From: Mesorhizobium sp. C432A | GTDB taxonomy: Bacteria; Pseudomonadota; Alphaproteobacteria; Rhizobiales; Rhizobiaceae | Assembly: GCF_030323145.1 (NCBI RefSeq) | Contig: NZ_CP100470.1 | Span: 1,302,001-1,366,000, forward strand | DNA: 64,000 bases | Reading direction: 5' to 3' | In this document: positions 37,799-50,168 of the stretch, one piece after another | Layout of the letters: each line of letters starts with the position of its first letter | Numbering within the stretch: position 1 is the first letter of the stretch | Program-made: the position numbers and the translations under genes | The notes under the pieces: generated by a model | Database searches by the model: none | Seen by the model: only the letters and a program-made list of their open reading frames with translations | Told to the model about the DNA's origin: nothing

Positions 37799-38983
37799 AT
37801 GCATCTGCGTGACGGCCTCCAGACCCATGCGACCGTCAGGCAGCGCTACGACCATCTGGTCGCAACCGGCGCCATCGAGCGCGATCCTGCGCAGGAGCGC
37901 ATCGCCGCCGCGCTCGACCGGCTGACCGACGAGATCTCGGTCAAGCGGCTGGCGCACAAGTCGAGCGCGCTCGGCTGGCTGTTTGCCCGCAAGCGCGAGA
38001 CGCGCGAGGTCGTCAAGGGCCTCTACATTCATGGCGGCGTCGGTCGCGGCAAGACCATGCTGATGGATATGTTCTTCGAGCTGTTGCCGGTCAGGCGCAA
38101 GCGCCGCGTTCATTTCAACGACTTCATGGCCGATGTGCAGGACCGCATCCAGAAGCACCGGCAGGCGCGCAAGAACGGCGACGTCAAGGAGGACGACCCG
38201 ATCCCGCCGGTCGCGCTTCAGCTTGCCGAACAGGCCTGGGTGCTGTGCTTCGATGAGTTTTCGGTCACCGACATTGCCGATGCGATGGTCCTGTCGCGGC
38301 TGTTTTCGGCGCTGTTCGCCAATGGCGTGGTTCTGGTCGCCACCTCGAATGTCGCGCCGCAGGACCTTTATCGCGACGGGCTGAACCGCCAGCTTTTCCT
38401 GCCCTTCATCAGCATTCTCGAGCGCCACGCCCATGTGCTGACGCTTGATGCCGACAAGGACTACAGGCTGGAAAAGCTCGCCCGCACGCCGGTTTATGTC
38501 ACCCCGGCGGATGCCGAAGCCGACCGTGTGCTCGACGAGGCCTGGCAGGCGATGACGCGTGGAGCGCTGACGGCCGAGACCTCGCTGACGCTCAAGGGGC
38601 GGCAAGTGAGGATACCGGCTGCCGCCGGGGATGCAGCGCGGTTTTCCTTCGCCGACCTCTGCGAAAAGCCGCTCGGCGCACGCGATTTCCTGGCCATTGC
38701 CGGCCGCTTCTCGACCGTCTTCATCGATCACGTGCCGGTGCTGGGCGAAGGCAAGCGCAACGAGGCCAAGCGGTTCATCCTGTTGATCGACACGCTCTAC
38801 GATCATCACACGCGGCTGGTGGTGAGCGCAGAGGCTCCCCCGCCTGAGCTTTACACGGCCAGGCGCGGCGTCGAGGTGTTCGAATTCGAACGCACCGCCT
38901 CGCGGCTGATCGAGATGCAAAGCCGCGACTGGCTGGAGGACTGGGCGGAACGGCAGAAGGACAACGCGGAAGCGCAGGTCTGA
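37799..38983 (+). CDS. zapE: cell division protein ZapE (AFG1-like ATPase)
   Basis: P-loop ATPase of 394 residues. Walker A is GGVGRGKT (residues 79-86), Walker B LCFDEF, followed by FSALFANGVVLVATSNVAP, the AFG1/ZapE signature. In E. coli ZapE acts at the constricting Z-ring under stress. The N-terminal 60 residues are the usual family extension. It lies upstream of the mdh-suc cluster, separated by a palindromic element and a minus-strand gene. Confidence 0.93.
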   Translation: MHLRDGLQTHATVRQRYDHLVATGAIERDPAQERIAAALDRLTDEISVKRLAHKSSALGWLFARKRETREVVKGLYIHGGVGRGKTMLMDMFFELLPVRRKRRVHFNDFMADVQDRIQKHRQARKNGDVKEDDPIPPVALQLAEQAWVLCFDEFSVTDIADAMVLSRLFSALFANGVVLVATSNVAPQDLYRDGLNRQLFLPFISILERHAHVLTLDADKDYRLEKLARTPVYVTPADAEADRVLDEAWQAMTRGALTAETSLTLKGRQVRIPAAAGDAARFSFADLCEKPLGARDFLAIAGRFSTVFIDHVPVLGEGKRNEAKRFILLIDTLYDHHTRLVVSAEAPPPELYTARRGVEVFEFERTASRLIEMQSRDWLEDWAERQKDNAEAQV

Positions 38984-39016
38984 GGGTTCCAAGAGGTCAT
39001 TATGTAGTGATCCTTC

Positions 39017-39177
39017 GCGCCCCCCTCTGTCCTGCCGGACATCTCCCCCACACGGGGGGAGATTGGCGGTTTCGGCGCTCCGCTCATTCCTGCGGCCATT
39101 GGAGATTGGCGAAAGGTCGCGTGACGTCCGATCTCCCCCCTCGTGGGGGAGATGCCTGGCAAGGCAGAGGGGGGCGC
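39017..39177. repeat. dispersed palindromic element, copy C
   Basis: Same element as at 20706, between zapE and a convergent GNAT gene. Left end CGCCCCCCTCTGTCCTGCC, right end GGCAAGGCAGAGGGGGGCG. Confidence 0.9.
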
Positions 39178-39191
39178 TGTCCCGCCGACGC

Positions 39192-39617
39192 CTAAAGCTC
39201 GTACACATACATCACAAACGACTCCGCCGGCCCATGCACCTCCCGCGATTCATAAAGCGCGCGCGCTGGGACATTGTCCGGTTCGGTGCCGACCCAGGCT
39301 TCGCCGCATCCCTGCTCGCGGCCGAGCGCGAACATGGCGTCGAGCATCTTTCGCGCGATGCCATGGCGCTGGTAGGCGGGTGAGACGCCGACCTCGTCGA
39401 TGTAGAGTTCGCTGACCTTGTCCAGGTGGCGGTGGATGACGGCAGCACACTGGCCGACGACGACGCCATCGGCCAGTGCCACAATCATCATATGACCTGA
39501 GGAGGCGAGGTAGGCGGACAGTCTGTCGGCCCGTACCGGTTCATCGAACACGTCTTCGGCGATGCGCTTCACAAGGGCGTCATCGCCTGGATATAGTCTT
39601 CTGATTTCCACGCTCAT
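39192..39617 (-). CDS. GNAT family N-acetyltransferase
   Basis: Acetyltransferase of 141 residues. ELYIDEVGVSPAYQRHGIAR is the acetyl-CoA loop region and ALYESREVHGPAESFVMYVYEL the C-terminal strand. The size and pattern fit aminoglycoside 6'-acetyltransferase-like GNATs, but no substrate can be deduced. It is divergent from mdh, separated by 234 bp. Confidence 0.85.
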   Translation of the reverse strand: MSVEIRRLYPGDDALVKRIAEDVFDEPVRADRLSAYLASSGHMMIVALADGVVVGQCAAVIHRHLDKVSELYIDEVGVSPAYQRHGIARKMLDAMFALGREQGCGEAWVGTEPDNVPARALYESREVHGPAESFVMYVYEL

Positions 39618-39656
39618 TGGGTAAAATCTCCCAAGCTGGCCTACAAACTTTGACGT

Positions 39657-39717
39657 TTACGTAAGTACCAATGTTTCTAACCGATTGAAATCATTCACTC
39701 GAAAATAATCGATTGAA
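39657..39717. promoter_or_regulatory. possible operator region upstream of mdh
   Basis: The AT-rich gap before mdh has a TTACGTAA palindrome (39657-39664) and two direct CGATTGAA repeats (39682-39689 and 39710-39717, 28 bp apart), followed by TATATTTT. They suggest a regulator or promoter region for the TCA operon. No known site is matched. Confidence 0.3.
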
Positions 39718-39761
39718 TATATTTTCCACCGGGGCTACTGGATGCGGCGAAATCTAGCTGA

Positions 39762-40820
<1,059 letters not shown>

Positions 40821-40853
40821 TCCCCCCAAGCAGCCGATCCGGAGACCATCCAG

Positions 40854-42047
<1,194 letters not shown>

Positions 42048-42053
42048 AGGCGA

Positions 42054-42425
42054 ATGCCTCCGCGCAAGATAAACCTCGTCGAGGCGGCGGATCGAACGAT
42101 CACCAAGGTCTTCGATCCGCATATTGCCGGCGACGTCAATGACAGCCAGGCCAAGGTCGCCAAGTTCGGCGAGACCTTCGACTGGCATGCGCACGAGCAT
42201 GAGGACGAGGCTTTTCTCGTGCTGCGGGGCAAGATCGCCATCGATTTTCGCGACGGCCCGGTCGAGCTCGGCGAGGGCGATTTCATTGTCGTGCCGAAGG
42301 GCGTCGAGCACCGACCGCGGTCGCTGACCGCCGAGCCGGTGGTGCTGATGTTCGAGCCGGCGACGACGCTCAACACCGGCAACGCCAAGAGCGACCTTAC
42401 CGTCTCCGATTTGAAGCGGCTCTGA
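42054..42425 (+). CDS. cupin domain-containing protein
   Basis: Small beta-barrel protein of 123 residues. The cupin motif 1 is [19 protein letters not shown] (His-x-His plus Glu) and motif 2 is [11 protein letters not shown], so a bound metal is likely. Mannose-6-phosphate isomerase-like cupins of this size often have unknown roles. It starts 6 bp after the sucC stop and ends 3 bp before the next gene, firmly inside the operon. Confidence 0.88.
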   Translation: MPPRKINLVEAADRTITKVFDPHIAGDVNDSQAKVAKFGETFDWHAHEHEDEAFLVLRGKIAIDFRDGPVELGEGDFIVVPKGVEHRPRSLTAEPVVLMFEPATTLNTGNAKSDLTVSDLKRL

Positions 42426-42428
42426 CCC

Positions 42429-42920
42429 ATGAACGCGTTCTCCTCGCTCTCGGCCGATCACCAGCGCCTGCAGGCACTGGTCGGCGCTTGGCGCGGCGAG
42501 GAAGAGGTGGCGGAAACGCAGTGGGCCGATGGCGGACCGGCGGCGTCGGAAGTGCTGGCAGAGCCACAGTTCGGCGGCCTGTTCGTGGTGCAGCGCTATC
42601 GCCAGCGCCGCGACGGCACGGTCTCGTTCGGCTCGCACAGCGTGTTCGGCTTCGACCAGCCAAACAGGCTCTTCACCATGCACCAGTTCGACTCCATGGG
42701 TTTTGTGCCGGCCTCGCCGGCCACAGGAACGTGGAACGGCGATGAGCTGGTTCTGGAGCGGTCGTCGCCGCGTGGCTCAGCACGCGTGACGTATATTTTC
42801 GACAATGTCGATGCCTACCGGATGCGACTGCATTTCAAACCTGCCGGCAGCGACAGCTGGCAAGACATGGTGAGCGGCGTCTACCGGCGCGTTTCGCCTT
42901 CCTCGATCAACGGTTTTTAG
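42429..42920 (+). CDS. DUF1579 family protein
   Basis: Protein of 163 residues, probably a lipocalin-like beta barrel. The N-terminal [20 protein letters not shown] and the central [20 protein letters not shown] are DUF1579 features. No enzyme motif. It lies between the cupin gene and sucD with 3- and 12-bp gaps. Its role in a TCA operon is unknown. Confidence 0.8.
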   Translation: MNAFSSLSADHQRLQALVGAWRGEEEVAETQWADGGPAASEVLAEPQFGGLFVVQRYRQRRDGTVSFGSHSVFGFDQPNRLFTMHQFDSMGFVPASPATGTWNGDELVLERSSPRGSARVTYIFDNVDAYRMRLHFKPAGSDSWQDMVSGVYRRVSPSSINGF

Positions 42921-42932
42921 AAAAGGGCTCCG

Positions 42933-43838
42933 ATGTCCATTCTCATCGACAAGAACACCAAGGTGCTGATTCAGGGCCTGACCGGCAAGACCGGCACGTT
43001 CCACACCGAGCAGGCCTTGGCCTATCACGGCACCAAGATGGTGGGTGGTATCCATCCCAAGAAGGGCGGCGAGACCTGGACCGGCGCAAAGGGCGAGAAC
43101 CTGCCGATCTTCGCTTCCGTTGCCGAGGGCAAGGAAAAGACCGGCGCCAATGCCTCGGTGGTCTATGTGCCGCCGGCGGGCGCCGCCGAAGCCATCCTCG
43201 AAGCCATCGAGGCCGAGATCCCGCTGATCGTCTGCATCACCGAAGGCATTCCGGTGATGGACATGGTCAGGGTCAAGGCGCGGCTCGACCGCTCGACCTC
43301 GCGGCTGATCGGCCCGAACTGCCCCGGCGTGCTCACCCCCGACGAATGCAAGATCGGTATCATGCCCGGCAACATCTTCCGCAAGGGCTCGGTCGGCGTT
43401 GTTTCGCGCTCGGGAACGCTTACCTATGAGGCAGTGTTCCAGACCACCAATGTCGGCCTCGGCCAGACCACCGCCGTCGGTATCGGCGGCGACCCCGTCA
43501 AAGGCACCGAGTTCATCGACATGCTCGAAATGTTCCTCGCCGACGACGAGACCAAGTCGATCATCATGATCGGCGAGATCGGCGGTTCGGCCGAGGAAGA
43601 CGCCGCGCAGTTCCTCAAGGACGAGGCCAAGCGCGGCCGCAGGAAACCGATGGCCGGCTTCATCGCCGGGCGCACCGCGCCGGCCGGTCGCACCATGGGC
43701 CATGCGGGCGCGGTCATCTCCGGCGGCAAGGGCGGCGCGGAAGACAAGATCGCGGCGATGGAATCGGCCGGCGTCAAGGTATCGCCATCGCCGGCCCGGC
43801 TGGGCACGACGCTGGTCGAGGCGATCAAGGCTAAGTGA
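42933..43838 (+). CDS. sucD: succinyl-CoA synthetase, alpha subunit
   Basis: CoA-binding alpha subunit of succinyl-CoA synthetase, 301 residues. [20 protein letters not shown] is the CoA-binding start. The phosphorylated His lies in [20 protein letters not shown]. It is separated from sucC by two small genes. An inverted heptamer repeat directly follows its stop. Confidence 0.97.
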   Translation: MSILIDKNTKVLIQGLTGKTGTFHTEQALAYHGTKMVGGIHPKKGGETWTGAKGENLPIFASVAEGKEKTGANASVVYVPPAGAAEAILEAIEAEIPLIVCITEGIPVMDMVRVKARLDRSTSRLIGPNCPGVLTPDECKIGIMPGNIFRKGSVGVVSRSGTLTYEAVFQTTNVGLGQTTAVGIGGDPVKGTEFIDMLEMFLADDETKSIIMIGEIGGSAEEDAAQFLKDEAKRGRRKPMAGFIAGRTAPAGRTMGHAGAVISGGKGGAEDKIAAMESAGVKVSPSPARLGTTLVEAIKAK

Positions 43839-43925
43839 GTAGCGAGTAGTGAATAGCGAATAGGGAAAAGAGAGTAACGGCGCGACCCGGGAAAAATCGC
43901 TACTCGCTACTCACTATTCGCTTTT
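43839..43925. repeat. inverted arrays of a degenerate heptamer (GAGTAGC / GCTACTC) between sucD and sucA
   Basis: GAGTAGC, GAGTAGT, GAATAGC, GAATAGG follow the sucD stop, and GCTACTC twice, then ACTATTC, precede sucA. The arms can pair into a hairpin of over 20 bp in the sucD-sucA transcript. The unit resembles the GGGAGTA heptamer array at 21951. Confidence 0.85.
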
Positions 43926-43927
43926 GA

Positions 43928-43959
43928 AAAGGAGACGGAGCCAGGCTCCGCGGACAAAA
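43928..43959 (+). promoter_or_regulatory. sucA ribosome binding site separated from the start by a hairpin
   Basis: AAAGGAGA lies 25 nt before the sucA ATG, too far for normal initiation. Between them CGGAGCC-A-GGCTCCG (43936-43950) forms a 7-bp hairpin. Folding brings the Shine-Dalgarno to about 10 nt from the ATG. A TTG at 43924 in the same frame is the alternative start. Confidence 0.45.
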
Positions 43960-46947
43960 ATGGCAAGACAAGATCAGGCCAACGACCAATTTTCGCTCAC
44001 CTCTTTCCTCTATGGCGGCAATGCCGACTATATCGACGCGCTGTACGCGTCCTATGAGGACGATCCGGAGTCGGTAAACCCCGAATGGCAGGACTTCTTC
44101 GCCGGGTTGAAGGACGATGCCGGCGATGTGCGCAAGAACGCCAAGGGCGCTTCCTGGGCAAAGCCGTCCTGGCCGCTGCAGGCCAATGGCGAACTGGTGT
44201 CGGCGCTGGACGGCAATTGGGGCATCGTCGAGAAGCATCTGGAAAAGAAGGTCAAGGACAAGGCGGTCACCAATGGCGTCGTGCTGTCGGATGCCGACGT
44301 GCATCAGGCGACGCGCGATTCGGTGCGCGCCATCATGATGATCCGCGCCTTCCGCATGCGCGGCCATCTGCATGCCAATCTCGACCCGCTCGGCATCGCC
44401 AAGCCGCTTGAGGACTATAACGAGCTGTCCCCGGAGAATTACGGTTTCACCGCAGCCGACTACGACCGGCCGATCTTCCTCGACAATGTGCTCGGCCTCG
44501 AATTCGGCACCATCCGGCAGATGCTGGAGATCCTGACCCGCACCTATTGCTCGACGCTCGGTGTCGAGTTCATGCACATTTCCGACCCCGAGGAGAAGGC
44601 CTGGATCCAGGCGCGCATCGAGGGTGCCGACAAGGAGATTTCCTTCACCGCTACGGGAAAAAAGGCGATCCTGCAGAAGCTGGTCGAGGCCGAAGGCTTC
44701 GAGCAGTTCATCGATGTCAAGTACAAGGGTACCAAGCGCTTCGGCCTCGATGGCAGCGAAGGCCTGATCCCGGCGCTGGAGCAGATCATCAAGCGCGGCG
44801 GCCAGCTCGGCATGAAGGAGATCGTGCTCGGCATGGCGCATCGCGGCCGGCTGAACGTGCTGTCCCAGGTGATGGCCAAGCCGCACCGCGCCATCTTCCA
44901 CGAATTCAAGGGCGGCTCGGCCGCTCCTGACGAGGTCGAGGGCTCGGGCGACGTCAAGTACCATCTCGGCGCCTCGTCGGACCGCGAATTCGACGGCAAC
45001 AAGGTGCATCTGTCGCTGACCGCCAATCCCTCGCATCTGGAAATCGTCGATCCGGTTGTGATGGGCAAGGCGCGCGCCAAGCAGGACTATCTGTTCGGCC
45101 GCAGCCGCGAGGAGATCGTGCCGCTGGAAGAGCGCGCCAAGGTGCTGCCGCTGCTTCTGCATGGCGACGCCGCCTTTGCCGGCCAGGGCGTGATCGCGGA
45201 AATCCTCGGCCTGTCGGGCCTGCGCGGCCACCGCGTCGCCGGCACGCTGCATTTCATCATCAACAACCAGATCGGCTTCACCACCAATCCGCGCTTCTCG
45301 CGCTCGTCGCCCTATCCGTCCGACGTCGCCAAGATGATCGAGGCGCCGATCTTCCACGTCAATGGCGACGACCCGGAAGCGGTGGTGCATGCCACCAAGG
45401 TGGCGATCGAATTTCGCATGAAGTTCCACAAGCCGGTGGTGGTGGACATGTTCTGCTATCGCCGCTTCGGCCACAATGAGGGCGACGAGCCGGCCTTCAC
45501 CCAGCCGATCATGTACGCCAACATCCGCAACCACAAGACGACGGTGCAGATCTATGGCGAGCGGCTGATCGCCGAGGGCCATATCAGCCAGGCCGAACTC
45601 GACAAGATGAAAGCCGACTGGCGCGCCCATCTGGAATCCGAATGGGAAGTCGGCCAGCACTACAAGCCCAACAAGGCCGACTGGCTGGACGGCGCCTGGT
45701 CCGGCCTGCGCACGGCCGACAACCAGGACGAACAACGCCGCGGCAAGACCGCCGTGCCGGTCAAGGTGCTGAAGGACATCGGCAAGAAACTGACCGAGGT
45801 GCCGAAGGGCTTCGAGGCGCACAAGACCATCATCCGCTTCCTCGAAAATCGCCGCCAGGCGATCGACTCCGGCGAAGGCATCGACTGGTCGACGGCCGAG
45901 GCGCTGGCCTTCGGCGCCATCCTGCTCGACGGCAATCCGATCCGGCTCTCCGGCCAGGATTCAGAACGCGGCACCTTCTCGCAGCGCCATTCCGTGCTCT
46001 ACGACCAGAAAGACGAGACCCGCTACATCCCGCTCAACAATCTGTCGGCGGCACAGGCCGGCTACGAAGTCATCAACTCGATGCTGTCGGAAGAGGCGGT
46101 GCTTGGCTTCGAATATGGCTACAGCCTGGCCGAGCCGAAGGCGCTGACGCTCTGGGAAGCGCAGTTCGGCGATTTCGCCAACGGCGCCCAGGTGGTGTTC
46201 GACCAGTTCATCTCGTCGGGCGAGCGCAAGTGGCTCAGAATGTCAGGCCTAGTATGCCTGCTGCCGCATGGCTATGAGGGCCAGGGTCCGGAGCATTCTT
46301 CGGCCCGGCTCGAGCGCTTTCTGCAGCTTTGCGCCGAAGACAATATGCAAGTCGCCAACTGCACCACGCCGGCCAACTACTTCCACATATTGCGCCGGCA
46401 GCTGAAGCGCGACTTCCGCAAGCCGCTGATCCTGATGACGCCGAAGTCGCTGCTGCGCCACAAGCGGGCAGTGTCGACGCTGCCGGAAATTTCGGGCGAA
46501 AGCTCGTTCCATCGGCTGTTGTGGGACGATGCCCAGCTGTTGCAGAACCAGGCGATCAAGCTCACCAAGGATTCCAAGATCCGCCGCGTCGTGCTGTGCT
46601 CGGGCAAGGTCTATTACGACCTCTACGAGGAACGCGAGAAGCGCGGCATCAACGACATCTATCTCTTGCGCGTCGAACAGCTCTACCCGTTCCCGGCCAA
46701 GGCCCTGATCACCGAGCTGTCGCGCTTCCGCAATGCGGAGATGGTGTGGTGCCAGGAAGAGCCCAAGAATATGGGCGCCTGGTCGTTCATCGATCCGTAT
46801 CTGGAATGGGTGCTGGCTCATATCGACGCCAAGCATCAGCGGGTGCGCTACACCGGCAGGCCGGCGGCGGCGTCGCCGGCGACCGGGCTGATGTCGAAGC
46901 ATCTGGCACAGCTCGCCGCCCTGCTCGAAGACGCGCTGGGCGAATAG
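43960..46947 (+). CDS. sucA: 2-oxoglutarate dehydrogenase E1 component
   Basis: Thiamine-diphosphate-dependent E1 of the 2-oxoglutarate dehydrogenase complex, 995 residues. N-terminal [20 protein letters not shown] is the family opening, ThDP and substrate motifs include [29 protein letters not shown] and INNQIGFTT, and [15 protein letters not shown] is near the C-terminus. I use the ATG at 43960 ([10 protein letters not shown]). sucB follows after 46 bp. Confidence 0.97.
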   Translation: MARQDQANDQFSLTSFLYGGNADYIDALYASYEDDPESVNPEWQDFFAGLKDDAGDVRKNAKGASWAKPSWPLQANGELVSALDGNWGIVEKHLEKKVKDKAVTNGVVLSDADVHQATRDSVRAIMMIRAFRMRGHLHANLDPLGIAKPLEDYNELSPENYGFTAADYDRPIFLDNVLGLEFGTIRQMLEILTRTYCSTLGVEFMHISDPEEKAWIQARIEGADKEISFTATGKKAILQKLVEAEGFEQFIDVKYKGTKRFGLDGSEGLIPALEQIIKRGGQLGMKEIVLGMAHRGRLNVLSQVMAKPHRAIFHEFKGGSAAPDEVEGSGDVKYHLGASSDREFDGNKVHLSLTANPSHLEIVDPVVMGKARAKQDYLFGRSREEIVPLEERAKVLPLLLHGDAAFAGQGVIAEILGLSGLRGHRVAGTLHFIINNQIGFTTNPRFSRSSPYPSDVAKMIEAPIFHVNGDDPEAVVHATKVAIEFRMKFHKPVVVDMFCYRRFGHNEGDEPAFTQPIMYANIRNHKTTVQIYGERLIAEGHISQAELDKMKADWRAHLESEWEVGQHYKPNKADWLDGAWSGLRTADNQDEQRRGKTAVPVKVLKDIGKKLTEVPKGFEAHKTIIRFLENRRQAIDSGEGIDWSTAEALAFGAILLDGNPIRLSGQDSERGTFSQRHSVLYDQKDETRYIPLNNLSAAQAGYEVINSMLSEEAVLGFEYGYSLAEPKALTLWEAQFGDFANGAQVVFDQFISSGERKWLRMSGLVCLLPHGYEGQGPEHSSARLERFLQLCAEDNMQVANCTTPANYFHILRRQLKRDFRKPLILMTPKSLLRHKRAVSTLPEISGESSFHRLLWDDAQLLQNQAIKLTKDSKIRRVVLCSGKVYYDLYEEREKRGINDIYLLRVEQLYPFPAKALITELSRFRNAEMVWCQEEPKNMGAWSFIDPYLEWVLAHIDAKHQRVRYTGRPAAASPATGLMSKHLAQLAALLEDALGE

Positions 46948-46993
46948 AACAAACCCGGCGAATAGAACAGACAGAGAAGAAACGGACAGCACA

Positions 46994-48286
46994 ATGGCTA
47001 CCGAAATCCGCGTTCCCACTCTCGGCGAATCCGTCACCGAGGCGACCATCGGCAAGTGGTTCAAGAAGGTCGGCGATGCCATTGCCGTCGACGAGCCGCT
47101 GGTCGAGCTCGAAACCGACAAGGTGACAGTGGAGGTGCCTGCCGCCGCCGCCGGCACGCTTGGCGAGATCACCGCCAAGGAAGGCGAGACCGTCGGCGTC
47201 GGTGCGCTGCTCGGCTCGATCTCGGCAGGCGTCGCTACGGCCGCCCCGGCGTCCAAGCAGGAGACCAAGCCGCAAGCTGTGTCGCAGGCGTCGAGCCCCG
47301 ACGCGGCACATACGACCAAGCAGGCCGCGGCCGAGACCGCCAAGATCGCCGGCGATGCCGGGCCGGTCGAGCCGCGCACAATGCCGCCGGCGCCAGCTGC
47401 CGCAAAGCTGATCGCCGAGAACAATCTGTCGGTCGACCAGGTTTCTGGCTCGGGCAAGCGCGGCCAGGTGCTGAAGGGCGACGTGCTCGACGCGATTTCC
47501 AAGGGCGCGCCGTCGCAGCCGGCCGAAATTCCGAAGGCCGCACCGGCTCCGGTCGCCGTGCGTGCGCCGTCCTCGGGCGACGATGCGTCGCGCGAGGAGC
47601 GCGTGCGCATGACCAAGCTGCGCCAGACCATTGCGCGCCGGCTGAAGGAAGCGCAGTCGACCGCCGCCATGCTGACCACCTTCAACGAGGTCGACATGTC
47701 GGCGGTGATGGCGCTCAGGACCAAGTACAAGGACATCTTCGAGAAGAAGCACGGCGTGAAGCTCGGCTTCATGGGCTTCTTCACCAAAGCGGTTACGCAC
47801 GCATTGAAGGAAATCCCCTCGGTCAATGCCGAGATCGACGGCACCGACATCATCTTCAAGAACTATGCCCATATCGGCGTTGCCGTCGGCACCGAAAAGG
47901 GTCTCGTCGTGCCAGTGGTGCGCAATGCCGACCAAATGTCGATTGCCGAGATCGAAAAGGACATCGGCCGGCTGGGCATTGCCGCGCGGGACGGCAAGCT
48001 GTCGGTCGCCGACATGCAGGGTGGTACGTTCACCATCTCCAATGGCGGCGTTTACGGCTCACTGATGTCGACGCCGATCCTCAATGCGCCGCAGTCCGGC
48101 ATTTTGGGCATGCACAAGATCCAGGACCGGCCGGTCGTGGTCGGCGGCCAGATCGTGATCCGGCCGATGATGTACTTGGCGCTGAGCTACGATCACCGTA
48201 TCGTCGACGGCAAGGAAGCCGTGACCTTCCTGGTCCGCGTCAAGGATAGCCTGGAGGATCCCGAACGGCTGGTGCTCGATCTGTGA
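46994..48286 (+). CDS. sucB: 2-oxoglutarate dehydrogenase E2 (dihydrolipoyl succinyltransferase)
   Basis: E2 core enzyme of 430 residues with one lipoyl domain (Lys43 in [11 protein letters not shown]), a peripheral-subunit-binding domain near residues 130-170 ([20 protein letters not shown]) and a catalytic domain with [13 protein letters not shown], which carries the catalytic His and Asp. Pro/Ala-rich linkers connect them. A hypothetical gene starts 11 bp after its stop. Confidence 0.97.
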   Translation: MATEIRVPTLGESVTEATIGKWFKKVGDAIAVDEPLVELETDKVTVEVPAAAAGTLGEITAKEGETVGVGALLGSISAGVATAAPASKQETKPQAVSQASSPDAAHTTKQAAAETAKIAGDAGPVEPRTMPPAPAAAKLIAENNLSVDQVSGSGKRGQVLKGDVLDAISKGAPSQPAEIPKAAPAPVAVRAPSSGDDASREERVRMTKLRQTIARRLKEAQSTAAMLTTFNEVDMSAVMALRTKYKDIFEKKHGVKLGFMGFFTKAVTHALKEIPSVNAEIDGTDIIFKNYAHIGVAVGTEKGLVVPVVRNADQMSIAEIEKDIGRLGIAARDGKLSVADMQGGTFTISNGGVYGSLMSTPILNAPQSGILGMHKIQDRPVVVGGQIVIRPMMYLALSYDHRIVDGKEAVTFLVRVKDSLEDPERLVLDL

Positions 48287-48296
48287 GTGATCCGGG

Positions 48297-48881
48297 ATGG
48301 CCGAGCCCGCCCAGCCGATCGACCTGTTCGAACTCCTGACGACTGGCCGCGCGGGTCCTCTCGAACTCGGCAAAAGCAGCCGTGAGGCGGTTCGACAACT
48401 GATCGACGCGGAGGATGTGCGGGTGGACGGTCATTATCGCCACGGGGACACGGAGTCCGCGTGGTGTATCTATGGCGCCAATTGCGAATTCTTCTTCAGC
48501 CCCGATTTTCGCTTGCGATCGATCAGCGTCGAGCCTTCCAAGACCGCCTTGGCACTCAATGGCATGATGGCGACCTGGCGCGGCGATTTCGAACTCAATC
48601 TGGGAAGACATCCAACCATTCTGGCTGGCAACGACCCGATTGCATTTCACGCGTTGCCGAAAGCGCTGCAGGTCCTGAACAAGCCTGAGTTCAATTGGAC
48701 AATCGGTGGCGGCGATGAGCGCGACATCTATATCGAACTGTCGGAAGGCTCCCGCTATTTGACCCTCAAGTATGAGATCAACACCATTCCGGTGGACGGG
48801 GATGCGAAAATTGTCTTTGAGATAGATTACTTTCTAGCAGCGGTCTTCCTTGTCGACCGGGATGTTCAGGGCGACGAATGA
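48297..48881 (+). CDS. protein of unknown function in the odh operon
   Basis: Soluble protein of 194 residues with no family I can name. The N-terminal half has an LGKSSREAVRQLI helix followed by WCIYGANCEFFFSPDFRLRS, a pattern seen in some immunity-protein-like and DUF families (helix, then strand with aromatic residues). The C-terminal half is beta-rich and acidic. Start 11 bp after sucB; its stop overlaps the next start (ATGA). Base composition is slightly less GC-rich than sucB. Confidence 0.7.
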   Translation: MAEPAQPIDLFELLTTGRAGPLELGKSSREAVRQLIDAEDVRVDGHYRHGDTESAWCIYGANCEFFFSPDFRLRSISVEPSKTALALNGMMATWRGDFELNLGRHPTILAGNDPIAFHALPKALQVLNKPEFNWTIGGGDERDIYIELSEGSRYLTLKYEINTIPVDGDAKIVFEIDYFLAAVFLVDRDVQGDE

Positions 48882-49393
48882 CAATCCGGTCCTTCCGCAT
48901 TTCGCAGCGTGTTCTGGCCCTGTCGCTAGCAGCAGCGGTGGCGACGCCGATCCCCGCACACGCCGCCTGCCCTCTGGCGCTTGCCGTTTATGGCGATGCC
49001 GAGAGCGATGCCGGAATCGATTTTCGGCCGACGATGGGTGCGGCCACCGTCACCAATACCTTCAAGATGGTGCTCGACAAGGGCATCGTGCTCGACGGCA
49101 TCGTCATGTGGACATCGGGCGTTTCGCGGCCGCATGGATCGCTGATGTACAAATGCCCGACCGGCGACGTCACCGGTGACGAGCTTGCCGGCTGCACGGT
49201 GTGGCAGGGTGTCGTCTACAGCGCCGACGACAAGGGCAACATTGCGCTGCTGGCAGCCGAAGGCACGGACGCGCCGCAGAGCCTGATCTTCCCCGATCTC
49301 GGCCCGTCGCTGCAGATGTCGTCGGCCTTCGGTCCGAAAGGCTTCTCGAAACTGCCGTGGGATGTGTTTCTGCTGAAGGGCTGCCAGGAATGA
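48878..49393 (+). CDS. small secreted protein of unknown function in the odh operon
   Basis: Protein of 171 residues with a signal peptide cut near AHA-ACP. The mature part has four or five cysteines (in ACPLAL, YKCPTG, AGCTVW, KGCQE) that may form disulfides and no known domain. It overlaps the upstream gene and the downstream SDR gene by ATGA on each side, so all are cotranslated. Why an exported protein lies in a TCA operon is unclear. Confidence 0.75.
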   Translation: MTIRSFRISQRVLALSLAAAVATPIPAHAACPLALAVYGDAESDAGIDFRPTMGAATVTNTFKMVLDKGIVLDGIVMWTSGVSRPHGSLMYKCPTGDVTGDELAGCTVWQGVVYSADDKGNIALLAAEGTDAPQSLIFPDLGPSLQMSSAFGPKGFSKLPWDVFLLKGCQE

Positions 49394-50145
49394 GTGCATC
49401 GCAAAAAGTGCTTCTGGTCACCGGCGGCAGCCGCGGCATTGGTGCGGCCACTTGCCGGCTTGCGGCGAAGGCCGGCTACCGCGTCGCGGTCAACTATGCC
49501 GCAAACGAGGCCGCGGCCCAGGCGCTGGTCGCCGAGATCGAGGTCGGTGGCGGTGAAGCGATAGCGGTCAAGGGCGATGTCGGCGTCGAGGCTGACATCG
49601 TCGCCGTGTTCGAAGCCGTCGATGGCGCCTATGGCCGGCTCGACGCCCTGGTCAACAATGCCGGAATCGTCGACGTCAAGGCGCGTGTCGACGAGATGAG
49701 CCTGGCGCGGCTGGAGCGCATGATGCGCATCAATGTCATCGGCTCGTTTCTGTGCGCCCGCGAAGCGGTGCGGCGCATGTCGAGCAAGCATGGCGGCCAG
49801 GGCGGCGCCATCGTCAACATCTCGTCGGCTGCGTCGCTACACGGCTCGCCAGGCGAATATGTCGACTATGCCGCGTCCAAGGCGGCGATCGACACCTTCA
49901 CGCTCGGACTGGCGCGCGAAGTCGCGACCGAAGGCGTGCGGGTCAATGCGATACGGCCGGGCATCATCGACACCGAGATCCACGCTTCGGGCGGCCAGCC
50001 GGACCGGGTCGAGCGGTTCCGCGACATGCTGCCGATGAAACGAGCCGGCACGGCGGATGAAGTCGCGCATGCCGTTCTCTATCTTTTGTCGGATGAAGCG
50101 TCCTACACGACGGGCGCAATCCTGAATGTAAGCGGCGGCCGCTGA
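49390..50145 (+). CDS. SDR family oxidoreductase
   Basis: Short-chain dehydrogenase/reductase of 251 residues. VTGGSRGIGAATCRLAAK is the Rossmann TGxxxGIG motif, LVNNAGIVD the NNAG motif, and SSAASLHGSPGEYVDYAASK the Ser-Tyr-Lys catalytic set. The start at 49390 overlaps the previous stop. SDR genes between sucB and lpdA are known from rhizobial odh operons. The substrate is not known; glucose dehydrogenase/FabG-like proteins are closest by pattern. Confidence 0.93.
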   Translation: MSASQKVLLVTGGSRGIGAATCRLAAKAGYRVAVNYAANEAAAQALVAEIEVGGGEAIAVKGDVGVEADIVAVFEAVDGAYGRLDALVNNAGIVDVKARVDEMSLARLERMMRINVIGSFLCAREAVRRMSSKHGGQGGAIVNISSAASLHGSPGEYVDYAASKAAIDTFTLGLAREVATEGVRVNAIRPGIIDTEIHASGGQPDRVERFRDMLPMKRAGTADEVAHAVLYLLSDEASYTTGAILNVSGGR

Positions 50146-50168
50146 GCCCCAAGCTAAGGGAAACGAAC

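Noticed and set aside
43900..45822. Long open frame on the minus strand opposite sucA (and similar ones opposite acnA, sucC-mdh and the YbbP-type permease).
   Set aside because: They mirror codon structure of the real genes in GC-rich DNA, have His/Arg/Asp-rich low-complexity translations and no family match or ribosome site.
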